A stretch of 64,000 nucleotides of DNA, from contig ML679966.1 in NCBI GenBank assembly GCA_007922225.1, forward strand, positions 53,797,870 to 53,861,869, written 5' to 3'. Positions 25,253-35,631 of the stretch are shown here, in pieces. A model generated the notes under the pieces. That model was not told the DNA's origin and made no database searches. It worked only from the letters and a program-made list of their open reading frames with translations. This DNA is from Emydura subglobosa (taxonomy: Eukaryota; Chordata; Testudines; Chelidae). Position 1 is the stretch's first letter; every line of letters begins with the position of its first letter. The position numbers were made by a program, and so were the translations under genes.

Positions 25253-26320
25253 ATGGGCAAAGATCACTTTGGACCGTTGGGTCCTTGGGATAGTCTCAGG
25301 GGGTTATGCCCTACAGTTTACATCTACCCCCCCAACAACCCTCCCCCTCCGTCCCTCTTCAGGGACCCCTCTCGTGAGCAACTCCTCTTGCAGGAAGTGG
25401 ACACCTTCCTCAACATAGGAGCAGTGGAAATGGTCCCGCAAGGCGGAAGGGATTCTATTTGAGGTACTTCCTCATCCCCAAGGCGAAGGGGGGTCTGAGA
25501 CCCATATTAGACCTGTGTCATCTAAACAAATATGTCAAATGACTCAGCTTTCACATGATCTCCCTAGCCTGCATAATCCCTTCCCTGGATCCAGGAGACT
25601 GGTATACCGCCCTCGACCTCAAGGATGCATACTTTCATGTGTTTATCTTCCCACTGCCACAGGCATTTTCTCCGTTTCATGGTGTCTGGCTCCCACTACC
25701 AGTTCACAGCCCTGCCCTTTGGCCTGTCTTTGGCTCCAAGGGTGTTCACCAAGTGCATGGCGGTAGTGGCTGCCCATCTGAGACGAAAGGGTGTGCAAAT
25801 TTTTCCGTACCTGGATGATTGGCTGATCAGGGGCAGGTCCATGTCCCAAGTGCACAAGAGCGTGACCCTCACTTGCTCCACATACAGCAGGCTGGGACTG
25901 CTCATAAACGAGCAGACGTTCACACTAACCCCAGTGCAATGCACTAACTCCAGACGTTCATTGGGGCCACCCTAGACGCTTCCCAGGCCAGCGCCTTCCT
26001 GGCTCAACCACGTTTCAAGGCGATGGTATCTATCATCTCCCAGCTGCACCGATGCCCCACGACAACAGCCAGGCACTGCCTACAGCTGTTAGGCCACATG
26101 GCGGCCTATATGTACATAGTGAGACTAGTTCGCCTGAGGCTCAGACCACTCCAGGCATGGTTGGCCTCAGTATATGTGCTGAGCAGACACCCATTGCACC
26201 GAGTGGTCACAGTTCCCCCACCCGTCCTAGCCTCCCTAAACTGGTGGTGGACTCCCAGGGCAGTGATGAAGGGTGTCCCGTTCAGGGAGCTGGTTCCATT
26301 GGTCACCCTAATTTCTGACA
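25253..26320 (+). pseudogene. DIRS-A reverse transcriptase
   Basis: Read over three frames. The pre-RT block has LFRDPSREQLLLQEVDTFL and a GLRPILDLCHLNKYVK block ending in a stop. Motif A is TALDLKDAYFHVFI. Motif B-like sequence is HYQFTALPFGLSLAPRVFTK. The catalytic loop is PYLDDWLIRG (YLDD at 25808-25819), and a thumb follows to HLGA-like and LRLRPLQAWL. YLDD and the DAYFH motif are typical of the DIRS and LTR-retrotransposon RT branch. The catalytic residues are kept, but the stop after NKYVK and at least two frameshifts break it. Confidence 0.85.
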
Positions 26321-26670
26321 CTTAGGATGTAGGATGGAGAGCCCACATCAGCGCCAACTTAGGCACTCAGGGGCTGTGGTCGGGGAGGAGAGGCTCCTGC
26401 ACATCAACGTGAAGGAGCTGAGGGTCATTTGCCTAGCATGCAAGGTGTTCCTCCAATTCCTGATAGGCAGAATGGTGCAGGTGCTGACAAATAACACCAC
26501 AGCCATGTTTTACGTAAAAAGGCAGGGGGGGCGCACTCCTGGGACCTTGCCGTGAGGCATGATTTCCACTTAACTGTCTCTTATCTCCCTGGAGTAAGGA
26601 ACGACAAGGCGGATCGCCTCAGCAGGTCGTTTCTACCCCACCACGACTGGTCATTGCACCTAGAGGTGGT
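26321..26670 (+). pseudogene. DIRS-A RNase H
   Basis: Follows the RT directly. A DVGWRAHI-like start is followed by LLHINVKELRVICLACKVF (Glu of the RNase H core), QVLTNNTTAMFYVKRQGG (an Asn stands where the family usually has Asp, DNTT), and in another frame SYLPGVRNDKADRLSR with the final conserved Asp. It is frame-shifted at about 26550. The possible loss of the central Asp would make it catalytically dead even without the frameshift. Confidence 0.75.
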
Positions 26671-26905
26671 GGCTATGATCTTCCAGAAGTGGGATGTTCC
26701 CCAACTGGACCTATTTGTGTCGACCTGGAACATGAAGTGCCCGAGGTTCCAGTCACAAAACTGGGTTGATTTCCGACGCTTCTTTATTGACTGGATGGGG
26801 ACCCTCATTTACCTGCTCCCACCCATTCCACTCCTGCCCAAGGTCCTGCTGAAAATAAAGAGGGACAGGAGGGCGGACGTTATATTCATCGCTCCAGCCT
26901 GGTGA
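26671..26905 (+). pseudogene. DIRS-A methyltransferase-like domain remnant
   Basis: Same frame as the end of RNase H: PQLDLFVSTWNMKCPRFQSQ, then IDWMGTLIYLLPPIPLLPKV and ADVIFIAPAW before a stop. A DLF...P..F...W...PP...K...IaP.W pattern is what remains in DIRS elements of the Dam-like N6-adenine methyltransferase domain that follows RNase H. No function is claimed; the domain name comes from knowledge of the DIRS group. Confidence 0.55.
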
Positions 26906-26941
26906 GACAGCACTGGTTCAGCATGCTGCTGGAACTTTCGA

Positions 26942-28099
26942 TTGCCCCTGGATCGATCCCCTGGAACTCCTGAAGCAACACAACCTTCTCTTCCAGGACC
27001 ATGGTCACCTGTAGAACCCGGACCTGGACTCCCTGCACCTCACGGCCTGGAGGCTCTGTGGCTGATGGAGGGAGAGAGAGCCTGCTCGATGCAGGTCCAA
27101 CAAGTCCTGTTTGGTAGTAGGAAACCTTCCACACAGGTCGTGTACCGGGCTAAGTGGAAATGGTTTACCTTGTGGGCAGAGTCCTGGGGCATCCCGCCCA
27201 GCCTTTCACTTGTACAGGCGATCCTGGAGTACCTGCTTCAGCTAAAGCTCTAGTGTCTGGTGCTGGCCTCACTGAAGGTTCACCTGGCGGCCATTTCGGC
27301 CTTCCATCAGTCACTGGAGGGGAGATCCCTGTTCTCCCATCCCATGTCGGTCAGGTTCCTCAAGAGGGTGGAGCGGCTTTATCCATAGGTCTGTGACCCG
27401 GTGCTTCCCTGGGATCTCAACTTTGTCCTCTCGAGACTCATGGGGCCTCCCCTTTTAACCCATGGCTTCATGCCCTCTGCTCATGCTTTCATGGAAGGTA
27501 GCCTTCCTTGTGGCCATTACCTCAGCTAGGAGGGTCTCCGAGATTAGGACCTTGACCTCAGAGCCCCCTTATACAGTATTCTATAAGGATAAGGTGCAGT
27601 TCAGGCTGCATCCAGCCTTCCTACCCAAGGTGGTTTCCCAATTTCATTGTAATCAAGTTATTTTTCTCCCCATGTTTTTTCCCAAACCTCACGGTTCGGA
27701 GGAGGAGAGGAGATGGCATTCGCTGGATGTGAGACGAGCCCTGCCTTCTACGTCAAGCGTACAAAGCTGTTCCGGAAATCGATGCAGCTCTTCTTCGCAG
27801 TGGCTGACCAGATGAAAGACTCACCTGTGTCCACCCAGCGCATCTCCTCGTGGATTACATCTTGCATCAAGTTCTTCTACGAGTAGGCAAGGGTGCCGCT
27901 TCCAGGAACCATCACAGTGCACTCAACCAGAGCTCAAGCCTCGTCTACGGCCTTCCTGGAGAAAGTGCCCCTGCAGGACATCTGCAAAGCTGCCACCTGG
28001 TCATTGGTGCATACCTTCACGTCCCACTATGCCATCGTTCAGCAGGCGAGAGAGGATGCAGGATTCGGCAGAGCTGTGCTGAGGGCAGATTACCGGTAA
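26942..28099 (+). pseudogene. DIRS-A tyrosine recombinase
   Basis: Read over several frames. The N-terminal SAM-like part contains QVQQVLFGSRKPSTQVVYRA and KWKWFTLWAE. The catalytic part has LVAITSARRVSEIRTL (first catalytic Arg, 27538-27543), VHSTRAQASS (the H-x-x-R motif, 27920-27931), and ICKAATWSLVHTFTSHYA with the nucleophile Tyr at 28028-28030. All catalytic positions I can identify are kept. Stops and frame changes at about 27253-27462 and 27815-27893 break the gene. It replaces the DDE integrase of LTR elements and acts on circular DNA intermediates in the family. Confidence 0.8.
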
Positions 28100-28578
28100 C
28101 TCCTACCCACCTCCAAGGTATTGCTTGTTAGTCATCTATAGTACAATGGACATGAGCAAGCTCACAATAGGAGTCCCTGCACCAATCCCTGACGCCTTAA
28201 CACCAATGTTCAACCTCTAATCGGTCACTGACGCCCTGGCAGCATTCACAAGGACTCCATCACTGGTTCCCGGAGCACCGCTACCTGCAATGACCCAACA
28301 GCAACTTGCTTCCTGATGCATTCCTCCTACAGTGGTTGAGAGGCCTGCTGTATGCCTTTCCACTGATCCCTCTCATCCACAAAGTCCTCATAATCAAGAG
28401 GGACAAAGTGCAGGTCATAATGATCACTCCGTCAACACTTGTTCGACATGTTGCTAGACCTGGTGGTGGCAGCCCCTTAGACACTCTTGGATCATCTGGA
28501 CTTGAATTCACAGGACCATGGTCAGCTGTTACATCCAGGTCTTGCCTTCTTACATCTGATGGCTTGGATGCTGCATGG

Positions 28579-29530
28579 TTAAGTCCTGAGAAGCAGGCTT
28601 GCTCCACTCAGGTTCAGAAAGTCCTGCTGGAAAGTAGAAAACCGAAGTGGAAATGTTTCTCCTGCTGGTGGTGGAATGAAACCTCTTCCCGACCCAGGTA
28701 CCGTTACACTCCATTCTGGAGTACTTACTCCACTTGAAGTATCAAGGCCTAGCATTATCATCAATAAGAGTACACCTGGTGGCCATCTCAGCCTTCCTCT
28801 GCATATCCAGGGCAGATCAGTCTTCTCCCATGGGATGACGGCCAGATTCCTGAAAGGCTTGGAAAGGCTCTTTCCACAGGTCAATGACCCACTCCCAACA
28901 TGGGACCTCAACCTAGTTTTTGTCCAGACTCACTGGGCCTCCCTTTGAGCCCACGGCATCCTATTTGCTGCTTCTCTTCTTGTGGCAATTATATCAGCAA
29001 GGCAAGTCTCCGAAATCACGGCTCTGACGTGGGAAACCCCTATACTGTGTTTTATAAAGATAAAGTTCAGTTGCGCCCTCATCCCGCATTTTTAACGAAG
29101 GTGGTATCGCAGGTATTCATGTCAACCAGGACATCTTCCTACCAGTCTTTTTTCCAAAGCCTCACAGCTCTAATGAAGAGAGTTGCCTGCACACCTTGGA
29201 CGTCAGGTGAGTGCTGGCTTTCTACATTGAAAGAACTAAGCCCTTCCAAAAATCCAAGCAGCTCTTCTTGATCGCTGAATGAAAGAAGGGCTTCCCAGTC
29301 TCATCACAGAGGATTTCCTCCTCGATCACCACCTGCATCCAAACTTGTCATGAGCAGGCAAAGGTCGCACCTCCTGCTACTCTGACAGCCCATTCGACAG
29401 GAGTACAGGCTTCGTCAGTGGTTTTCTTAGCCAGGTTCCAATACCGGACATTTGCAGGGCCATGACTTGGTCTTCTGTTCACGTCTCTACGTCCCACTGT
29501 GCCATCACACAATAGGCCCAGGATGATTCA
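28579..29530 (+). pseudogene. DIRS-B tyrosine recombinase
   Basis: Contains ACSTQVQKVLLESRKPKWKC, a GWKLF-like continuation, ISARQVSEITAL-type first Arg block (about 28995-29030), DKVQLRPHPAFLTKVVSQVF and an AHSTGVQASS block at 29388-29417. The H-x-x-R Arg has become Gly (gga, 29400-29402), and the end is DICRAMTWSSVHVSTSHCAI with Cys where the nucleophile Tyr should be. Both losses would inactivate it, quite apart from the frameshifts. Confidence 0.65.
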
Positions 29531-29654
29531 GGCTTTGGCAGAGTGGTATTGCAGTCGGCACCTCTGTGAACTCCTGGCCCATATCCAGACGTACTGCTTG
29601 TGAGTCACCTGACATGGAATGGACATGAGGAAGCGATCAAAGAAGAAAAAATTA

Positions 29655-29983
29655 TTACCAACTTTCTGTAACTGTTGTTCTTTGAAATGTGTTGCTCGTG
29701 TCCATTCCATGACCCACCCTCCTTCTTCTCTGTCAGAGTTCTGGCAAGAAGGAACTGAGGCGCGTGGGGGCTGGCACCACCCTTATACTGGCACATACGC
29801 GTGCCACTGCAGAGAGCACTAAAGCCGGCCCTATGGATATCACTGAGGGTAAAATCTCTGGCACTGGTGCGTTTAGTGCGCGCACGCACGCACGCACGCA
29901 CGCACACACACCTGACATGGAATGGACGTGAGCAACCCATCTCAAGGAACAACAATTACGGAAGGTTAGTAATAATTTTTTAA
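29655..29983 (+). repeat. DIRS-B internal complementary region and right terminus (hairpin arms)
   Basis: The 66-bp stretch at 29655-29720 (accaactttctgtaactgtt and gtgttgctcgtgtccattcc) is the inverted copy of 29917-29983 (catggaatggacgtgagcaa and aacaacaattacggaaggtt). About 195 bp lie between the arms. A complementary region next to the right terminus is the structure DIRS elements use to complete their circle. The loop contains the (GCAC)n microsatellite at 29877-29911. Confidence 0.75.
29877..29911. repeat. (GCAC)n/(CA)n microsatellite
   Basis: gcgcgcacgcacgcacgcac continuing to acacacac: about 35 bp of alternating purine/pyrimidine inside the DIRS-B terminal loop. Confidence 0.9.
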
Positions 29984-30172
29984 GCTCTGGAGTAGGTTAC
30001 CAACAAAGGATGTGATATCCCCATCATTGGAGGTTTTTAAGAAAAGGTTAACAAACACCTGTCAGTGATGGTCTAGGTGTATGTGGTCCTCCCTGAGCAT
30101 GGTGGAATGGATTAGATGACCTCTCAAGGTCTCCTATAACCCTGCATTTCTATGATTCTATGAAATTCAAAA
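29984..30172 (+). mobile_element. CR1 3' end, right of the DIRS block
   Basis: cattggaggtttttaagaaa, then aacaaacacctgtcagtgat, ggtctaggtgt, gattagatgacctctcaagg and catttctatgattctatgaa: the classic CR1 3' tail with its tattcta-type terminal octamers. It is probably the other half of the CR1 seen at 22050-22213, with an internal part missing. Confidence 0.85.
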
Positions 30173-31036
30173 AGATTTTGGAGTGACTTGAGTGGGGAAG
30201 GTTGTTATTAAGTTAATGACGGAGTTTTCAGGTAAGTCTATGCAGACGTTCCACATTTTTTTGCATTATCCCAGTTATGCAGAAATACAGTTAGTCAGAA
30301 ATATCAGACTTATGCTATTTATTATTATTTATTATACTGAGCTTTTATATTTGTGATTTTGTCTGTTCTAGTGGATTTTGCACCAAAAAAAGTGTCATGT
30401 TATAAAAACAAACGTTTAAAAATTCTTAATGTTATATAGAATGAATGTTTTGTGTGTTATCAAAGAGAAAATGAATACATATCAAAGTCGTAATTGTTGT
30501 GTGAATTCATCCATGAGAAGAAGAAAAAATCCAGCCGCAGGGTAACAAATCTAATATTAAGTGTTCTGCTTTAGTGCTGGACAGATCCATATTAGTTGTC
30601 TGCAAACAAAAATACTTGCTTTATATATTTTGTAAAATTATGTTTCTTATAATCTTGGAAAAATTATGATTATTTCTACTATTCAAAGTGCTGGCTGTTA
30701 ATGACTCACTGTTTCTCTGCAAGCTGCCTTAGTGCTGAATTCTTGCAACAACAAAAATTATTTGTATATTAACCACACTTTTTGGTGAAGGATATTTGTA
30801 TATTTTCCTTCAAACTCATTAAGCTTAAACATTTGCTGTTTGACTTAGTATACTGAAATTCTGTTTGAATCAGTAGTGTAAAATTTGATCCTGGTTTCAT
30901 TGTAGATAATAATAAAGTGCACTTTATTATATAATTTTTTCATCCATCAATCTCAAAATATTTTTCAAAGGTTTGGAAAGCATTATGACCACCTATTTAC
31001 AGATGCAATACTAATTTTAGTATTTTTCTTCTTTAG
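30173..31036. other. Intron just upstream of the first visible SH3RF1 exon
   Basis: AT-rich, ending in a T-rich acceptor tract at about 31013-31036. No other feature seen. Confidence 0.6.
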
Positions 31037-31312
31037 GGTATGCCTCAGTTACCATGTGCCAAAGCATTGTATACCTATGATGGAAAAGAACCTGGAGATC
31101 TTAAATTCAGTAAGGGCGACATCATCATCTTACGTCGGCAAGTGGATGAAAATTGGTACCATGGAGAAGTCAATGGTGTCCATGGCTTTTTTCCTACCAA
31201 CTTTGTTCAGATTATTAAACCTTTACCTCAACCTCCGCCTCAGTGCAAAGCACTTTATGACTTTGAAGTGAAAGACAAGGAAGCAGACAAAGATTGTTTA
31301 CCATTTTCAAAG
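31037..31312 (+). CDS. SH3RF1: SH3RF1 internal exon: SH3-1 and first half of SH3-2
   Basis: 92 codons in phase 0, from [12 protein letters not shown] to DCLPFSK. The acceptor is a pyrimidine-rich tract ending in ctttag and the donor is gtaaaa. The exon encodes the complete first SH3 domain (ALYTY at its start, the DENWYHGEV Trp motif, GFFPTNFV at its end) and, after a short Pro-rich linker (KPLPQPPPQ), the start of the second (CKALYDFEV). The sequence is almost identical to vertebrate SH3RF1/POSH as I know it. POSH is a RING E3 ligase that scaffolds the Rac1-MLK-MKK-JNK cascade, and its SH3 domains bind Pro-rich partners. The family's RING and zinc-finger part is absent from the 31 kb upstream, so the gene starts outside the window. 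The paralogue SH3RF3 is less likely given the near-identity to SH3RF1. Confidence 0.96.
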
Positions 31313-32700
31313 GTAAAAACATGCAGAAATAACATTTTGAAAAAAGAAAGGATTTCCTTTGAATAATTATTAACTTAGAAGACTCTCATATTGTTGCTGT
31401 TCTAAAAGTCTTTCCTTACATTCTTCTATAGCTCTGACATGTATAACAAACCAAGGATATATATGTTCACAGGGCATTTCTTTAATATATACCACTTCCT
31501 TTCCTCCCCTAAACTACGCACACTGTTCCCCTCTGAGGATTTCACCATTGAAATTGAGAGTGCAGTTTTCTTAACTGCTTTAATATGCATTCTGAATTTA
31601 AGAGAAAGTCTGAATTGTGAATTTAAAGCATTCCATCTTCAAAGGAAACTTTCACTTACTTTTAGTTGTCAGAGTTCATACTAATTTTCAAGTTTTCATT
31701 TAATCCAGGATATTTTTAATACCAACTGTGAGCTTTGTGTCACTACATAAGAATAAAAATTGCCTTTTGGAAAAGAGTCAGTTCCTTTTGTTTTGTTCCT
31801 ATTTGAGTTAATTTTCTGTCTCACAAGGCATGAAATGATGTGAAGTTTTAATAGGAATATTAAGATTATGAAGAGTACTCTTAAAAGACACAACCATAGC
31901 TTGGAGCTGTTTTTTTCAGTTGTCTAAAAGTTTATAGTATGTTAACTTTGCTAGACTGCACAGAAACATGTTACAAGATCAAACAGGTGAACAAGTTAGA
32001 TTTCTTTACAGCCGTCAGCTATTAAAAATGAAAAGGACACCTGAAATTATAAAAGCAAGAGGCCTTAAATTTTCAGTTCTCCGTCTTACCAGACCCATGC
32101 AACTACATGTGAACAGATAACAGCTTTTACTGAATAAAATGTTAGTGTTCTTCAGGATGATTAGCCTTAGTTACTATATTTCATTGCAGCTTTGATTTTT
32201 AAGAAGTGTTTAATGAAAAGGAAATACCTTCCTTTCAACCATGCTTAAAACTAAAAGTCTGTATTTTAACTGAGATGATGTGAGTTATGTTTTCCAAATT
32301 CGCTAATGTGCTCGCATGAATAGAAAAGCAACAGCTAAAACAGAGTACAATAAATTAGCTGAGAAGAAGAGTTTGAGAATCAATTCATTCTAATGCTGAG
32401 ACTCAAAAAAGGACTGATGGAATACATTAGAGTTGGCACAGCAAGCAGTCTATTGCTCAGGAAATGCCCAAATAACTAACTGAGATTAGTTCTTGGGCTT
32501 CCCTGCAGGACTTGACCAAGATGAGGAAGCATTACTGGAAATTATTTTAATTCCAAAAACTGCAGGTTCACATTGTGAAACTCCTGCTGTGGAATTCACC
32601 TTAATGTACTCCTTTGTCTGACGATGCTTGTGTGGTGGAGGGAAATTAAATGAATAGCTTAATTAGAGCTGGGAGACATAATTACTGCATGTTTGTACAG
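31313..32700. other. SH3RF1 intron, 1388 bp
   Basis: No recognisable mobile element. The open frame 31439-31684 has no family signature. Confidence 0.6.
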
Positions 32701-32796
32701 GACGATGTGCTGACTGTGATTCGCCGAGTGGATGAAAACTGGGCTGAAGGAATGCTGGCTGACAAGATAGGAATATTTCCCATTTCGTATGTTGAG
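32701..32796 (+). CDS. SH3RF1: SH3RF1 internal exon: second half of SH3-2
   Basis: 32 codons in phase 0, DDVLTVIRR to GIFPISYVE. The acceptor is tttgtacag and the donor gtgagt. It completes the second SH3 domain begun in the previous exon: the RT-loop/n-Src region [14 protein letters not shown] with the binding-surface Trp, then GIFPISYV with the conserved Pro and Tyr of the peptide groove. The intron before it is 1388 bp, and the two exons join without a frame change. An upstream in-frame ATG at 32650 opens a longer reading frame through intron sequence. It does not belong to the protein, because the splice acceptor and the family alignment fix the exon start. Confidence 0.96.
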
Positions 32797-32959
32797 GTGA
32801 GTAAAGTAGTGCCATCCTATAATAGGCCTTATAAGTGAAGTACTTATTTCAATTTATTTAGTCTTTCTAAAACCCTAAACATAATCATTCTAAAACATAT
32901 AAAATTTATCCAAGATATGTACATGAGTAAACTGAGTAACCTTATAAAATTGCTTGTGC

Positions 32960-33160
32960 AAAAAATATTCATCCTCACTCTTTTCTCTCCCTACTGTTTG
33001 TTGCCTTTGTACATTATATCATATTTAATATTACATTTTAAACCCTTTGTGGCAGGGACTTTGCCTTCTCGTGTATCCTGGGAGGCGCCTGGTCTTTTCC
33101 AATCAATACTTGCCCACAAAATAGAAACCATGAATGAGTCAGTTAAAAAATAAGCTTCCC
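32960..33160 (+). mobile_element. L2-type LINE 3' tail
   Basis: tttgttgcctttgtacatta, then taaaccctttgtggcaggga and ctttgccttctcgtgtatcc. This is the 'attgtaaactctttggggcagggac' tail of L2 elements in diverged form; a second copy is at 39736-40440. Confidence 0.5.
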
Positions 33161-33439
33161 TTTCTCTCTAATGCCCACCGCACCAAAGTAGATGAGCATC
33201 ACTGAAAGTGAGCAAATTTAGGCTATTCTGGACCAAACAGAATGAATTTCAAAGTTGAGCACCCTTTATGTTAAACAGCCTGAAATCTCTTTTTCAGACC
33301 AGGGAAATGATAACTTGACTGTCTTTGATTGCAAATGTGATAAGAAAGGTGGTCTTTTGGGTACATAGGCCCAAACCAGTTAGGACTTCATAGGGCAAAT
33401 TCCACCCAAAAATTAACATGCAACCAGTGCAGGCTCTGG

Positions 33440-33770
33440 AGCACTGGTGTAATTATGATTGTTTGTATTGCAGAAATGCCTGTAGGCCTCAACTGATTTT
33501 AAGGCCCCATTGTGCTAAGCACAGTATATGCACATGGTAGAATATATTCCTTGCAGTGAAGCCCTTACAGTCTACATAGACAAGACAGAGGGTGGGAGAA
33601 AAAAAAAGTTATCCCCATATTACAGATGGGGAAATGAGAGAGGTTAAACCATGTGCCCAAGTTGACAAAGGAGGTCTGTGACTCAGCTGGGAACTGAGCC
33701 CAGGTCTCCTGAGTCTCAGACAATGGTCTTGCACGCAATACCTTCATCCAGTTTTTCTGCTCTGGGTATG
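33440..33770. repeat. MIR-like old repeat
   Basis: taaggccccattgtgctaag, then cccatattacagatggggaa, atgagagaggttaaaccatg, tgcccaagttgacaaaggag and gagcccaggtctcctgagtc. This is the standard order of MIR-type landmarks, diverged. Confidence 0.6.
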
Positions 33771-34891
33771 AAATACTTGTATGAAACACAGGTATGAATC
33801 TTGGCCACAGCTAATAAACTTATCACATTTGAGTACTTGTATTCTCCCCGACATTTGCTTTTGATGTGTTCTCAGCCTTTGCTTCTAATAAAGTAGAGGA
33901 CTGTATTTTAACCTGACTCTATTGGGAAACCCATCTGTCTGTATTCAAGAGATATCCATAAGCCTTGGCAAAGTGGGGGTGTCTTCTCTAACACAAGCCG
34001 ACTTCTACCATCACACTCAGATCAGCAGGTGACAAAATCTTTGTGATAGCCTTTAGCATGTGGAATTTGCTGTCCCTGGGTGTCCACTTCCACCCATCCC
34101 TTATCTAACTTACATAAGTAATTGAAAACTTCTCTTTTTCAGAGGTGTTTTCTATGCTGATTGCGTTTTTTGACCCCTGTATTAACCATTCCCTTGCCCT
34201 ACCCTCTTTTTTTAAAAAGAAGTTGCCTCTTGTGTTTTCATAGTATTTGTTTTATGATGTTTTAATTGTTTCTTATATTTTAACTGTTGCAAAGTACTCT
34301 GATACTCTCTGTGAGAGAGTTTTATTTATTATTATTACTGTTACATAGTAAGCAAACTAAAGTCAGATGGGAGTTGAGGATGCTGAACATATGACAGAAG
34401 ATGTTCAGGGTCTTGCAGGTTTTGGCCTGTGGCATATTTACAGCATGAATTGATCCAAAATATATGGTATAATGAGGAGCAGTGTGATGTGTGGAAAGCT
34501 GTCAGCCTTCACCTTGAATTATCGTTTTTCTTGGATTATATAACAAATCCCACATCACTTTAAAAGATTGAGGTAACTGATACAAACAAAATTATATTAA
34601 ACTTCAGCATTAGAAGTGTAACAGCCTCTTTGAAGACAGTGATGTCTGAAACATATATACATATTTTTGGGACACTTGCTTTAGTGATTATGATACCAAA
34701 ACCTCCAGATCATTGACATCTTTCACAATAAAGGATGTACGTTGAATCAAAATCCTTTTCTGGAGAAATAAGAATGGTTTTATTTGTACACAGCTTTATG
34801 AACGGTGTTTGAATATAGTTTGTGCTACAGTGGTATTTCTGTTGTTTTTATTTATATAAACACCATTGGTTTGTTTGGTATTGTACAGACA
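33771..34891. other. SH3RF1 intron, no feature recognised
   Basis: AT-rich intron sequence without a recognisable gene or repeat. Confidence 0.5.
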
Positions 34892-34967
34892 TAGGGTGAC
34901 ATCCTAGCTCCACTGAAGTCAATGGCAAAGCTCCTATTGACTATAATGGAGCCAAGGTTTCACCTGT
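34892..34967. repeat. Short imperfect palindrome (MITE-like)
   Basis: agctccactgaagtcaatgg on the left is complementary to ctattgactataatggagcc on the right, with outer arms gggtgacatcc / aaggtttcacct. Total length about 76 bp. Resembles the small 'gaagtcaatgg' DNA elements common in sauropsids. Confidence 0.55.
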
Positions 34968-35619
34968 AACTGTATTAGAAGACATGGTTGTTACATGGTT
35001 CAATTTGGGCCACTCTGCTCCACTCTTTTGGATCATTTATGTCTGAGTAATTTTGCAAAATTAAATTTATGATATAAAAGCAAATAGTGATTTAATTCTG
35101 AGAACTGTGGGTGTCCAGTCATGTTATAATTAGTTTAGTTGGCTCTCACCCAAGCTGTTACATTTTTAGCTGTAGATAGATCTCACTGAAATTCTTTCTT
35201 GTTTCTAAAAATATAGAAGGAAACCAAAGAAATCATTTCCAATCTGAAGCTTGCACCAAAAAAATTAAAATAAAAAAGTAAGATTTGTACAGTGTAGCTT
35301 AATAATTGCTACATGTGGTGACCACTAAAATCAGATTCCTCTTTTACTGCACATTTAAAACAACTAAACTACTTCCTTGCACATTTAGTAATAGTATCCA
35401 TTCAGCCCACACATGTGCTGATCCCTTGCGCTCTGCCATGAGGCTAGCCCACAGGCAAACTCTCCTCTGCTCCTTCTCAACCACCCCTGACTATAGTAGG
35501 AGCTTTAGTTGTCCATTTGCAGATCTTAACTCTTTTAGAATTGCTAATTTTTAGCTTCTTTTGAAGTCTCTTATCTTTCATTACTTCATTTACATATTAT
35601 TTGGCCATTGCCTTATTAA
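34968..35619. other. SH3RF1 intron, no feature recognised
   Basis: AT-rich; ends with a poly(A) run at about 35619-35631 that borders the DIRS fragment. Confidence 0.5.
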
Positions 35620-35631
35620 AAAAAAAAAAAT

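Larger units (their letters stand above)
22214..28165 (+). mobile_element. DIRS-A: nearly full-length DIRS-type retrotransposon
   Basis: About 5.95 kb, clearly more GC-rich than its surroundings. The order is inverted terminal repeat, gag, RT, RNase H, methyltransferase-like remnant, tyrosine recombinase, inverted terminal repeat, as in DIRS1-group elements. These integrate with a tyrosine recombinase instead of a DDE integrase and make no target duplication. The left repeat (cttgctcatgtccattccac, 22231-22250) is matched in reverse complement by acaatggacatgagcaagc at 28143-28161. The match is imperfect but extends inward to ctatag on both sides. Frameshifts and stops in every ORF show it is inactive. 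It is inserted in a CR1 and followed directly by DIRS-B. Confidence 0.85.
28166..29983 (+). mobile_element. DIRS-B: 5'-truncated DIRS copy directly behind DIRS-A
   Basis: It starts with about 120 bp of gag-like sequence, jumps to the methyltransferase remnant (LLYAFPLIPLIHKVL, about 28345), then continues through a complete recombinase region, internal complementary region and right terminus. It lacks RT and RNase H. Its terminal words (catggaatggacgtgagcaa) differ from the DIRS-A terminus, so it is a separate insertion or subfamily, not a tail of A. It ends in ggttagtaataatttttta, after which the CR1 resumes. Confidence 0.7.

Noticed and set aside
29877..29911. Regular short repeats as a CRISPR array
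   Set aside because: A simple (GCAC)n microsatellite without spacers, in a vertebrate genome.
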